Shown here: positions 50,627 through 59,497 of the stretch, one piece after another
How positions within the stretch are numbered: position 1 is the stretch's first letter
Layout of the letters: each line of letters begins with the position of its first letter
From: Chryseobacterium cupriresistens
GTDB lineage: Bacteria; Bacteroidota; Bacteroidia; Flavobacteriales; Weeksellaceae
DNA length: 64,000 bases
Direction: 5' to 3'
Assembly (NCBI RefSeq): GCF_046614675.1
Contig: NZ_JBKKJT010000012.1
Coordinates: 60,400-124,399 of the forward strand
The notes under the pieces: model-generated
Databases searched by the model: none
What the model was told of the DNA's origin: nothing
What the model saw: the letters and a program-made list of their open reading frames with translations, nothing else
Made by a program: the position numbers and the translations under genes

Positions 50627-52165
50627 ATGAAAAATGCTAACGAAATAAAATTTTTGAAGAACAGATCAATCGTTAAATTTGAAGGAGAAGATTTCCTGGG
50701 AGAAATCGGGATTGACGGACGAATTTTTAAAGCGCTTACTTTGGCGCGTATCAGTGTAGGAGTAATCTCTCAGCAGGCCGTAGAAAACGGAATTTCTATC
50801 CTGGTTCATGAAAATGATGCAGAGAAGGCAGTGGCTTGTCTTATCGATGAATTTGAAGCAGAAAGAAAGTCAGGAAAAGTTTCCCAGATCTATAGTATCA
50901 ATAATGTTTCTGTCATTGGTTTTGTAGCAGAAGATTTTAATAAAGTCTTTGCTGAGCTGGCAAGAAATAATGTTTTTCCATTGCTTTTGAACCAGGTAGC
51001 AGGAGAAAACAGAGTCAATATCGTAGTGACGTCTTCACAGGATGAAAAAACAAGAAACATCATAGAATCTGAAATTTTCAAAAAACCGAAAACCGTTCAT
51101 CTGGCCATTATTGGCCATGGAAATGTAGGAAAAACCTTGATAGAACAGGTACTTGAATCTGCAGAAGAAATTAAAAAACGTAAAAAAATAGACCTTAAAG
51201 TAGTTGCAGTAGCCAACTCAAAGAAAATTGCCTTCAACAAAAAAGGATTTGATGCCAATTGGGGGGATGAGGTTTTAACAGCAGAAAGACCGTCAAACGT
51301 GGAAGAACTGATTAATTTCTCTAACGAAAATCAACTGGAGAATCTGATTGTTGTGGATAACACCGCAAGCAAAGATTTTGTAAAAAACTATCACGCCCTG
51401 GCAGAAAACGGGTTTGATCTGGTGTCTTCCAACAAGATCTTCAATACCCTTCCAATTGAAGAATACAGAAAACTAAGATATACGTTGAGTAAAAACAACA
51501 GACGTTATCTGTATGAAACCAATGTGGGAGCAGGATTACCGTTAATTGATACCATCAAGTTATTACACCTTTCAGGAGAAAATATCACAAGAATTAAAGG
51601 CGTATTCTCAGGAACATTGAGTTATGTGTTCAATAATTTTTCTTTGAGGGACGATAAATTCTCAACCATTATCAACGAAGCTTTGGAGAAAGGATATACA
51701 GAACCGGATCCGAGAGAAGACTTATCAGGAAACGATGTAGCAAGAAAATTATTGATCCTTGCAAGAGAATTAGACTTAATCAACGAGTTCGGAGATATCA
51801 ATATTCAAAACCTGGTTCCGGAAAGCTTACTGGAGGTTTCAAAATCAGAATTCCTTTCAAGACTGGAAGAACTGGACGAAGAATATCAGAAAATAAAAGA
51901 AAACCAGGAGCCCGGACATGTATTGAGATATGTGGGAGATCTACACGGAGATTTACAGAAAGATAAAGGTGAACTGGATGTAAAACTGGTTTCTGTTCCT
52001 GCAACTTCAGCATTGGGACAACTGAAAGGTTCAGACTCCATCTTTGAAATCTACACAGAAAGCTATGGAGAAAATCCAATCGTGATTATGGGAGCCGGAG
52101 CTGGTGCAAAGGTAACCGCAAGAGGAGTATTCGGAGATATTTTAAGAGTAAGTGAAACAAAATAA
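50627..52165 (+). CDS. Homoserine dehydrogenase with two N-terminal ACT domains, no kinase domain
   Basis: 512 residues. The N-terminal 155 residues contain two ACT-like regulatory segments (around IFKALTLARISVGVISQQAV and NNVSVIGFVAEDFNKVFAEL), as in the middle of ThrA/MetL. They are followed by a complete homoserine dehydrogenase: NAD(P)-binding VHLAIIGHGNVGKTLIEQVL, NVGAGLPLID, GVFSGTLSYVFN and DLSGNDVARKLLILARELD. The aspartokinase catalytic domain that precedes these ACT domains in ThrA is absent. It makes homoserine for the next methionine steps. It may be feedback-sensitive through the ACT domains. An inverted-repeat element lies between it and metZ. Confidence 0.9.
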   Translation: MKNANEIKFLKNRSIVKFEGEDFLGEIGIDGRIFKALTLARISVGVISQQAVENGISILVHENDAEKAVACLIDEFEAERKSGKVSQIYSINNVSVIGFVAEDFNKVFAELARNNVFPLLLNQVAGENRVNIVVTSSQDEKTRNIIESEIFKKPKTVHLAIIGHGNVGKTLIEQVLESAEEIKKRKKIDLKVVAVANSKKIAFNKKGFDANWGDEVLTAERPSNVEELINFSNENQLENLIVVDNTASKDFVKNYHALAENGFDLVSSNKIFNTLPIEEYRKLRYTLSKNNRRYLYETNVGAGLPLIDTIKLLHLSGENITRIKGVFSGTLSYVFNNFSLRDDKFSTIINEALEKGYTEPDPREDLSGNDVARKLLILARELDLINEFGDINIQNLVPESLLEVSKSEFLSRLEELDEEYQKIKENQEPGHVLRYVGDLHGDLQKDKGELDVKLVSVPATSALGQLKGSDSIFEIYTESYGENPIVIMGAGAGAKVTARGVFGDILRVSETK

Positions 52166-52174
52166 TATTTAATA

Positions 52175-52276
52175 TAACAATCTAATAATGTATCAGTTTA
52201 CCAATAATTTGTGTCGTTATTCTGAGCAAAGCGAAGATTTTAATTGGTACATTGTTAGACTGCTATATTGGTAAAT
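52175..52276 (+). repeat. Inverted-repeat element with TCTGAGC-type core, no ORF
   Basis: Left CAATCTAATAATGTATCAGT plus TTACCAAT units and right ATTGGTACATTGTTAGACTG units are partly complementary. They surround GTCGTTATTCTGAGCAAAGC GAAGA, a motif repeated in Bacteroidota intergenic DNA. The layout is like the four-helix-bundle cassettes but without a gene. It sits inside the methionine operon. Confidence 0.6.
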
Positions 52277-52289
52277 TAATTAAAACTAT

Positions 52290-53450
52290 ATGGAAAATTT
52301 TGAAACATCAGCAATAAGAACCCAGACGGAAAGAACCCAGTTTGACGAACATTCTACACCATTATATCTTACCTCCAGTTTTATATTTCAGGATGCGGAG
52401 GATATGAGAGCAAGCTTTGCAGAAGAAAAACCAAAAAACTTATACAGCCGTTTTTCCAATCCTAATGTAACAGAATTTACAGATAAGATTGCTAAAATGG
52501 AAGGTGCAGAAGCGGGATATGCCTTTGCGACAGGAATGGCCGCCATCTATTCTACATTTGCGGCGTTATTGAATGCTGGTGATCATATCGTAAGCTGCCA
52601 GTCGGTGTTCGGGTCGACACACACTTTGTTTACCAAATATTTCCCGAAATGGAATATTGAAACTTCTTATTTCAAAGCAGAAGATGCAGCGAATGTGGAG
52701 CAATACATCAAACCTAATACAAAGATCTTATACCTTGAAACTCCTACCAATCCGGCTATCGAAATTCTGGATCTGGAGTTTTTCGGACAAATTGCAAAAA
52801 AGCATAACCTTATTTTTATTGTAGATAACTGTTTTGCAACACCTTATCTTCAGCAGCCTATCAAATATGGTGCAGATATTGTTGTACACTCAGCAACGAA
52901 ACTGATTGACGGACAGGGAAGAGTTTTAGGAGGAATAGCAGTAGGAAAAGAAGACCTGATCAGAGAAATTTATCTTTTCGCAAGAAATACAGGGCCTGCA
53001 TTGTCTCCTTTCAACGCCTGGGTATTATCAAAAAGTTTGGAAACATTGGCTATCCGTGTAGAAAAGCATTGTGAGAATGCCTTGAAAGTAGCGGAGTTTT
53101 TAGAAAGTCATCCAAATGTTGAATTGGTAAAATATCCATTCCTGAAATCCCATCCTGGTTATGAGGTAGCCAAAAAGCAGATGAAACTCGGAGGAAATAT
53201 TGTGGCCTTTGAAATAAAAGGGGGAATAGAAGGAGGAAGAAACTTTTTAGATAAGATACAAATGTGTTCATTGTCTGCCAACTTAGGTGATACAAGAACG
53301 ATCGTTACGCATCCGGCTTCTACAACGCATTCCAAATTATCAGACGACGAAAGAAATGAAGTAGGAATTACTGCAGGACTGGTACGTTGTTCAGTAGGAT
53401 TGGAAAATGTGGATGATATCATTGCAGATTTAAAACAAGCTTTGGATTAA
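52290..53450 (+). CDS. metZ: Trans-sulfuration enzyme, O-acylhomoserine sulfhydrylase type (MetZ-like)
   Basis: 386 residues of the Cys/Met-metabolism PLP family. The PLP-lysine motif HSATKLIDGQGRVLGG, the core YSRFSNPNVTEFTDKIAKME, FVDNCFATPYLQQP-like IFIVDNCFATPYL and VTHPASTTHSKL are clear. The LIDGQGR sequence after the Lys is typical of MetZ O-succinyl/O-acetylhomoserine sulfhydrylases; a gamma-synthase activity cannot be ruled out. With metX upstream, direct sulfhydrylation of acylhomoserine to homocysteine is the likely route. It lies in the SAM-riboswitch operon. Confidence 0.93.
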   Translation: MENFETSAIRTQTERTQFDEHSTPLYLTSSFIFQDAEDMRASFAEEKPKNLYSRFSNPNVTEFTDKIAKMEGAEAGYAFATGMAAIYSTFAALLNAGDHIVSCQSVFGSTHTLFTKYFPKWNIETSYFKAEDAANVEQYIKPNTKILYLETPTNPAIEILDLEFFGQIAKKHNLIFIVDNCFATPYLQQPIKYGADIVVHSATKLIDGQGRVLGGIAVGKEDLIREIYLFARNTGPALSPFNAWVLSKSLETLAIRVEKHCENALKVAEFLESHPNVELVKYPFLKSHPGYEVAKKQMKLGGNIVAFEIKGGIEGGRNFLDKIQMCSLSANLGDTRTIVTHPASTTHSKLSDDERNEVGITAGLVRCSVGLENVDDIIADLKQALD

Positions 53451-53486
53451 TTCAAACAGCTGCAGGCTTTACCTAAAATCGATAAA

Positions 53487-54497
53487 ATGAAAAATTCAGA
53501 ACAATTATATAAAGCTTTATCCGAAAGAATTTTAATTCTTGACGGAGCGATGGGTACCATGCTTCAGAGATACAAATTCGAAGAAGAAGATTACCGTGGA
53601 GAGCGTTTCAAAGACTGGGAACATCCGGTAAAAGGAAACAATGACCTGCTTTCTCTGACACAGCCTCAGGCGATTGAAGAAGTTCATAAGAAATATCTGG
53701 AAGCCGGAGCTGATATTATTGAAACCAATACATTTTCAGGAACTACCATTGCGATGGCAGATTACCACATGGAAGATCTGGTATACGACCTGAACTATGA
53801 GTCAGCAAAAATTGCCAGAAAAGCCTGTGATGAGTATACTGCGAAAAATCCAGACAAACCGAGATTTGTAGCAGGATCTATCGGACCTACAAACAGAACA
53901 GCAAGTTTAAGTCCTGATGTGAATGATCCGGGATACAGAGCCATCACTTTTGAAGAATTGAGAGTAGCTTACAAACAACAGTGTGAAGCTTTGTTGGATG
54001 GGGGTTCAGACATCCTTCTGGTAGAAACCATCTTTGATACTTTGAATGCAAAAGCTGCTTTATTCGCTATTGATGAACTGCAGGACGAAAGAGGAATTGA
54101 GATCCCGATCATGGTTTCAGGGACCATTACCGATGCCTCCGGAAGAACTTTGAGCGGACAGACCGCAGAAGCTTTTCTGATCTCAGTTTCCCACCTGAAT
54201 TTATTAAGTGTAGGTTTCAACTGTGCATTGGGAGCAGATCAGCTGACTCCTTATCTTGAAACACTGGCTCATAATTCAGAATTCTATGTTTCAGCATATC
54301 CGAATGCCGGTTTACCAAATGCTTTCGGAAAATATGACGAAACTCCTGAGGACATGGCAAGACAGATTAAAGAATATGTAGAGAAAGGATTAATCAATAT
54401 TATTGGAGGATGCTGCGGAACTACCCCTGAGCATATCAGGGCGATTGCAGATCTGGTGAAAGATTATCCGCCTAGAAAATTGAAAGAATTTGTCTGA
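53487..54497 (+). CDS. metH: Methionine synthase, homocysteine-binding part (split metH)
   Basis: 336 residues, equal to the N-terminal homocysteine S-methyltransferase domain of cobalamin-dependent methionine synthase. LILDGAMGTMLQRYKFEEED, the zinc Cys in VGFNCALGAD and the GGCCGTTPEHI pair mark the homocysteine site. The remaining MetH domains are encoded separately at 55674-58334, after a fatty-acid desaturase gene. The two products probably act together as one enzyme. Confidence 0.95.
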   Translation: MKNSEQLYKALSERILILDGAMGTMLQRYKFEEEDYRGERFKDWEHPVKGNNDLLSLTQPQAIEEVHKKYLEAGADIIETNTFSGTTIAMADYHMEDLVYDLNYESAKIARKACDEYTAKNPDKPRFVAGSIGPTNRTASLSPDVNDPGYRAITFEELRVAYKQQCEALLDGGSDILLVETIFDTLNAKAALFAIDELQDERGIEIPIMVSGTITDASGRTLSGQTAEAFLISVSHLNLLSVGFNCALGADQLTPYLETLAHNSEFYVSAYPNAGLPNAFGKYDETPEDMARQIKEYVEKGLINIIGGCCGTTPEHIRAIADLVKDYPPRKLKEFV

Positions 54498-54580
54498 TTT
54501 GATAGATTTTTTTAATTAAAATCAAGAATGAAGGCTCGGTTATAAATATTATCTTTAAATAAACCACAAAATTTAATGTA

Positions 54581-55672
54581 ATGGAAAAGCCGATTTACTT
54601 AAAAGATTCAGAAGATGTTAAGCTTTTTAATGAGTTGAGGAAGAAAGTAAACCAAAGGGTGGAAGGGATTTCTGAAAACAGGGACATCTATATTCAGATT
54701 AAAGCAGTTATTCTGCCGATGATCTATCTGGGATTATATGTTCTGGCTCTTTTGAATGCTGAAAAACACTGGATCTATATTCTGAGTTTTGTTTTAATGG
54801 GAATCTCTCTGGTTTTAATTTATTTAAACTTAATCCACGAAGCGGCCCATAATAACATTTATAAGAGTAAAAGACTCAATGGGCTGATTCTTCATATTTT
54901 TGATTTTATAGGTGCCAACTCCTATATCTGGAAAAAAAGACATATCGCAAGCCATCACGCCTATCCTAATGTAGATGGATGGGACACGGATATCGAACAG
55001 AGCGGACTGCTTTTAATCGTACCGTGGATCAAAGCGAAAGGTATACAGAAGTATCAGGATAAGTTTTTCTTTTTAGTATATCCGTTGTATTTGTTCAACT
55101 GGATGTTTATAAGAGACTTCAGAGACTTCTTTGATAAAGAAAGAGTGATTTTAAAAACCCAGGGAAAAATTCCCACCATTGAAAAAGTAAAAATGATAAG
55201 CTATAAGCTGTTCTATTTCTTTTATCAGATTGTGGTTCCTGTGGTGTTCTTTAAAGTATCAATAGGATTGGCTTTAGGAGCGTGGTTTTTACAGGTAATT
55301 TCAGCAAGTATTTTTGCATTGTTTGTGTTACTGCCTTTGCATCCGCTTCCTGATAATGCCTTTCCAAAATTAAATAAAGAGAATGGTCTGCCGTTTAGCT
55401 GGCTTCGTCACCAGCTGGAAGTAACCAATGATCTCAAAGAAAATAACTGGTTGGTAAGAAATGTGTTGGGAAATTTCAATTTTCACGTTGCTCACCATCT
55501 GTTTCCCAATTACAGTTATATGTATTATAATGAAATTACAGAGGAGATTGAGGAGTTTGCTAAAGAACATGGTTTAGCATACAAAAGATTTCCGCTGATT
55601 ACGGCTTTAAGTAAGCATAGGGATTTATTGAAGCAGAATGCCAATAATGCCTACTATATTTTAGAAGAATAA
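54581..55672 (+). CDS. Membrane fatty-acid desaturase
   Basis: 363 residues. Histidine boxes are LIHEAAHNN (about residue 86), RHIASHHAYPNVDGWDTD (about 123) and NFHVAHHLFPNYSY (about 305), supplying di-iron ligands, with at least four TM helices between. It is a member of the membrane acyl-lipid or acyl-CoA desaturase superfamily; the chain position and electron donor are unknown. It lies between the two metH genes, 83 bases after the first and 1 base before the second, so it must be co-transcribed with the second. Co-expression with methionine synthesis has no obvious reason. Confidence 0.93.
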   Translation: MEKPIYLKDSEDVKLFNELRKKVNQRVEGISENRDIYIQIKAVILPMIYLGLYVLALLNAEKHWIYILSFVLMGISLVLIYLNLIHEAAHNNIYKSKRLNGLILHIFDFIGANSYIWKKRHIASHHAYPNVDGWDTDIEQSGLLLIVPWIKAKGIQKYQDKFFFLVYPLYLFNWMFIRDFRDFFDKERVILKTQGKIPTIEKVKMISYKLFYFFYQIVVPVVFFKVSIGLALGAWFLQVISASIFALFVLLPLHPLPDNAFPKLNKENGLPFSWLRHQLEVTNDLKENNWLVRNVLGNFNFHVAHHLFPNYSYMYYNEITEEIEEFAKEHGLAYKRFPLITALSKHRDLLKQNANNAYYILEE

Positions 55673-55673
55673 A

Positions 55674-58334
55674 ATGAAGTATTTAAGATTATCAGGCCTC
55701 GAGCCTCTTATCATAACCCCGGAAAGTAATTTCATCAACGTTGGTGAAAGAACAAATGTTGCCGGATCCAAAAAGTTTTTAAGACTGATTAAAGAGGAGA
55801 AATTCTCAGAAGCCTTAGATATTGCCCGCCATCAGGTAGAAGGAGGTGCCCAGATTCTGGATGTTAACTTTGATGATGGTTTGATCGATGGAAAAGCATC
55901 GATGATCAAATTCCTGAACTTAATTGCCTCAGAACCGGATATTGCAAGAATCCCGATTATGGTAGATTCTTCCAAATGGGAGATCCTTGAAGCAGGTCTT
56001 CAGGTAGCTCAGGGAAAATGTGTTGTGAATTCCATTAGCTTAAAAGAAGGCGAGGAAGAATTTATCAAACACGCCAAGGCCATCAAAAGGTACGGTGCAG
56101 CTGTCATTGTAATGGCATTTGATGAGGTAGGGCAGGCTGACAATCTTGAACGAAGAATTGAAATTTCAAAACGTTCCTATGATATTTTGGTAAACCAGAT
56201 TGGTTTCCCTGCAGAAGATATCATTTTCGACTTAAATATCTTTCCGGTGGCAACTGGAATGGATGAGCACAGAAGAAATGCCATCGACTTTATTGAAGCT
56301 ACACGCTGGGTAAGACAAAATCTTCCTTATGCATCCGTGAGTGGAGGCGTGAGCAATGTTTCCTTCTCCTTCCGTGGAAATGATACCGTAAGAGAAGCCA
56401 TGCATTCTGTTTTCCTTTATCACGCGATTCAGGCAGGAATGAACATCGGTATTGTAAATCCGGCTATGCTGGAGGTTTATGATGAAATCAATAAAGAATT
56501 GCTGGAGCTGGTAGAAGATGTCATCCTGGATAAAAGAGAAGATGCTACCGAAAGGCTTTTAGATTACTCTGAGAAACATAAATCGGTAAAAAAAGAAAAG
56601 ACTGAAGACTTAGAGTGGAGAAATAATCCTCTACAGGAAAGGATTACCCATGCTTTGGTAAAAGGAATCGACCGTTTTATTGAAGAAGATGTAGAAGAGG
56701 CAAGGCTATTGGCCGAAAGACCGCTTCACGTCATCGAAGTGAACCTGATGACAGGTATGGGAGTGGTAGGAGATTTATTCGGAAGTGGAAAAATGTTCCT
56801 TCCACAGGTAGTAAAATCCGCAAGGGTAATGAAAAAGGCAGTAGCTTATTTACAGCCTTTCATTGAAGCAGAAAAAGACGGAACAAAACCTGCTAACGGA
56901 AAAATATTAATGGCAACCGTAAAAGGAGATGTTCATGATATCGGCAAAAACATTGTGAGTGTTGTTTTAGGTTGTAACAACTATGAAATTGTTGACCTTG
57001 GAGTAATGGTTCCTGCCGAAAAGATTATTCAGACTGCCATTGAAGAAAAAGTAGATGTTATTGGGCTAAGCGGACTGATTACCCCTAGTTTGGATGAAAT
57101 GGTGTACATCGCTTCAGAATTGGAAAGACAAAATTTGGATTTCCCTCTATTAATCGGCGGTGCTACAACGTCAAAGGCACATACTGCTGTGAAAATCGAT
57201 TTGAAATATAAAAATGCTGTCGTTCATGTGAATGATGCTTCAAGAGCGGTAAACGTTGTAAGCTCATTGCTGGGTGACAGAAATAAAGAATATGTTTCGG
57301 ATTTAAAGAACGACTACTCTGACTTCAGAGAAAAATTTCTGAACAGACAGGTGGATAAAGATTATGTTTCAATCAAAGAAGCAAGGGAAAATCACTTTAA
57401 AATTGACTGGGAAAATGAAGAAATTTTCACACCGAATAATCTTGGGATAAAAGTAATTGAAAATCAGGATCTGAGAGAACTTCTTCCTTTCATCGACTGG
57501 TCTCCGTTTTTCAGAAGCTGGGATCTTCACGGAAAATACCCGAATATTCTGGAAGATGAGGTGGTAGGAGCTCAGGCAAAAGAACTATTCAAAGATGCTC
57601 AGGTCATTTTGAATAGAATTCTGGATGAGAAGCTGTTAACCGCAAAAGCCATCTTCGGAATCTTTAAGGCCAATTCCAATGAATCTGATGATATTTTGAT
57701 TTTTGATGAAAATAATAATGAGCAGGCAAAATTTTTAACCCTAAGACAGCAGGCTCAAAGATCAAAAGGCAAAGATTATCTGGCACTAAGTGATTTCATT
57801 GCTCCACAAAGTTCAGGAAAAACCGATTATGTAGGAGCATTCTGTGTAACCACCGGATTTGGTACTGATGAACTGTCTGCGGAATACGAAAAAGCCAATG
57901 ATGATTACAATTCTATCATGGTCAAAGCTTTGGCAGACCGTTTTGCAGAAGCTTATGCCGAATTCTTACATAAAAAAGTCAGAACAGAATACTGGGGATA
58001 CGCCAATCAGGAAAACTTAAGCAACGAAGAGCTTATTGCCGAAAAATATAAAGGAATCCGTCCGGCTCCGGGATATCCGGCTTGCCCGGACCATCTGGAA
58101 AAGAAGACCATCTGGGATCTTTTAAAAGTTGAAGAGAATACTGGGGTTTTCCTTACAGAAAGCCTTGCCATGTTCCCAACAGCATCTGTTTCCGGATATT
58201 ATTTCGGAAGCCCGCATGCCAAATATTTCGGATTAGGAAAAATTACAGAAGACCAGCTTGAAGATTATGCAGCAAGAAGAGGTTGTAGCATCCAGGAAGC
58301 GAAAAAATGGTTGTCACCCAATTTAGCAGATTAA
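55674..58334 (+). CDS. metH: Methionine synthase, folate-, cobalamin- and activation-domain part
   Basis: 886 residues, equal to MetH without its N-terminal homocysteine domain. Pterin-binding domain: FINVGERTNVAGSKKFLRLI and IMVDSSKWEILEAGLQ. Cap and cobalamin-binding domains: KGDVHDIGKNIVSVVLGCNN with the Co-ligating His, and DVIGLSGLITPSLDEM. Activation domain with AdoMet site: GIRPAPGYPACPDHLEKK and YYFGSPHAKYFGLGKI. The methyl group from methyl-tetrahydrofolate passes through cobalamin to homocysteine bound by the separate 53487 product. It is followed after 7 bases by metF, which supplies methyl-THF. Confidence 0.96.
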   Translation: MKYLRLSGLEPLIITPESNFINVGERTNVAGSKKFLRLIKEEKFSEALDIARHQVEGGAQILDVNFDDGLIDGKASMIKFLNLIASEPDIARIPIMVDSSKWEILEAGLQVAQGKCVVNSISLKEGEEEFIKHAKAIKRYGAAVIVMAFDEVGQADNLERRIEISKRSYDILVNQIGFPAEDIIFDLNIFPVATGMDEHRRNAIDFIEATRWVRQNLPYASVSGGVSNVSFSFRGNDTVREAMHSVFLYHAIQAGMNIGIVNPAMLEVYDEINKELLELVEDVILDKREDATERLLDYSEKHKSVKKEKTEDLEWRNNPLQERITHALVKGIDRFIEEDVEEARLLAERPLHVIEVNLMTGMGVVGDLFGSGKMFLPQVVKSARVMKKAVAYLQPFIEAEKDGTKPANGKILMATVKGDVHDIGKNIVSVVLGCNNYEIVDLGVMVPAEKIIQTAIEEKVDVIGLSGLITPSLDEMVYIASELERQNLDFPLLIGGATTSKAHTAVKIDLKYKNAVVHVNDASRAVNVVSSLLGDRNKEYVSDLKNDYSDFREKFLNRQVDKDYVSIKEARENHFKIDWENEEIFTPNNLGIKVIENQDLRELLPFIDWSPFFRSWDLHGKYPNILEDEVVGAQAKELFKDAQVILNRILDEKLLTAKAIFGIFKANSNESDDILIFDENNNEQAKFLTLRQQAQRSKGKDYLALSDFIAPQSSGKTDYVGAFCVTTGFGTDELSAEYEKANDDYNSIMVKALADRFAEAYAEFLHKKVRTEYWGYANQENLSNEELIAEKYKGIRPAPGYPACPDHLEKKTIWDLLKVEENTGVFLTESLAMFPTASVSGYYFGSPHAKYFGLGKITEDQLEDYAARRGCSIQEAKKWLSPNLAD

Positions 58335-58341
58335 CATTAAC

Positions 58342-59301
58342 ATGAAGATAACAGAACACATTAAAAACGCAAATGGAAAAACTTTATTCTCCTTAGAAGT
58401 TGTTCCGCCACAAAAAGGAATCGGGATTGAAGACCTTTATACCAATATAGATCCGTTGATGGAGTTCAAACCTCCTTTCATTGATGTGACCACATCCAGA
58501 GAAGAATACATTTATCTGGACAAAGGAAATGGTTTGATGGAGCGTCGTATTACAAGAATGCGCCCCGGAACACTGGGGATTTGTGCTGCCATCCAGCATA
58601 AATACAATGTTGATACAGTACCACATCTTCTTTGCGGAGGTTTTACAAAAGAAGAAACAGAATATCTGCTGGTAGACTGTATGTATCTTGGGATAGATAA
58701 TGTAATGGCCTTAAGAGGGGACGCCATGAAAGGACATCAGTATTTTGAACCTACTCAGGGAGGACACGCTAGTGCAATGGATCTTGTCAACCAGATTAAT
58801 GATCTGGGAAGGGGAAAATATCTTCATAACGAAGAACAGGTTTGTGATGAACTGAACAAATTCTGCATCGGTGTTGCTGGATATCCCGAAAAACATATGG
58901 AAGCGCCCTCCATGAATTATGATCTGAAGTGGCTGAAGCAAAAAGTAGATGCCGGAGCAGATTATATCGTTACCCAGATGTTTTTTGACAATAAAAAGTA
59001 TATTGAATTCGTTCAGAAAGCAAGAGAAATGGGAATAATGGTTCCAATTATTCCGGGAATCAAACCTATTGCCACTAAGAAGCACTTGAAAATCCTGCCA
59101 CAGGTATTCAAAATAGATCTTCCTGAAGAACTGATCAATGAGGTGGAAAATGCAAAGAATAATGAAGCGGTAAAACAGATCGGAATAGAATGGTCTATTG
59201 CTCAGTGTAAAGAACTTTTGGACTTTGGAGTTCCTGTTCTCCACTTTTACTCAATGGGAAAAAGTGATAACATCAAAAAAGTAGCCGGTGAGCTATTCTA
59301 A
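58342..59301 (+). CDS. metF: Methylenetetrahydrofolate reductase
   Basis: 319 residues, a normal length for bacterial MetF. The FAD/TIM-barrel motifs are LFSLEVVPPQKGIGIEDL with the catalytic Glu region, NVMALRGDAM, GVAGYPEKHMEAPSMNYDLK and ADYIVTQMFFDNKKYIEFV. It reduces methylene-THF to methyl-THF, the methyl donor for the split MetH just upstream. It is the last gene of the methionine operon; a hairpin terminator follows about 20 bases after the stop. Confidence 0.97.
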   Translation: MKITEHIKNANGKTLFSLEVVPPQKGIGIEDLYTNIDPLMEFKPPFIDVTTSREEYIYLDKGNGLMERRITRMRPGTLGICAAIQHKYNVDTVPHLLCGGFTKEETEYLLVDCMYLGIDNVMALRGDAMKGHQYFEPTQGGHASAMDLVNQINDLGRGKYLHNEEQVCDELNKFCIGVAGYPEKHMEAPSMNYDLKWLKQKVDAGADYIVTQMFFDNKKYIEFVQKAREMGIMVPIIPGIKPIATKKHLKILPQVFKIDLPEELINEVENAKNNEAVKQIGIEWSIAQCKELLDFGVPVLHFYSMGKSDNIKKVAGELF

Positions 59302-59321
59302 TAAAAGTACCAAAATGAAGG

Positions 59322-59348
59322 AACCCTGCTTTTTAAAGCAGGGTTTTT
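59322..59348 (+). terminator. Terminator of the methionine operon
   Basis: AACCCTGCTTT and AAAGCAGGGTTT form an 11-bp stem with a minimal loop, followed by TTT. Confidence 0.85.
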
Positions 59349-59446
59349 ATTTTTGAAATCTCATAAAGAATTAATTTAAAGATAAAATAAATGAAGAAAG
59401 CCGTGGGCTATACACCCGCTTAGAAAGAATCAACTTTGTTAATTCC

Positions 59447-59497
59447 ATCTTTCCTTCCTCAAAAATAAGCCTCCTACTCCCAGCTTCCAGCTTCCTT
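59447..59497. repeat. Degenerate CTTCC-type repeat adjoining the GNAT-like gene
   Basis: CCTCCTACTCCCAGCTTCCA and GCTTCC units, preceded by TTCCTTCCTC. On the minus strand this is a GGAAGCTGGAAGCTGGGAG string, similar in type to the flanks at 8502, 25056 and 40508. It directly touches the stop codon at 59498. Confidence 0.6.

Noticed and set aside
58711..59244. 177-codon open frame on the minus strand
   Set aside because: Fully antisense to metF; composition rich in Phe/Ile/His typical of shadow frames.
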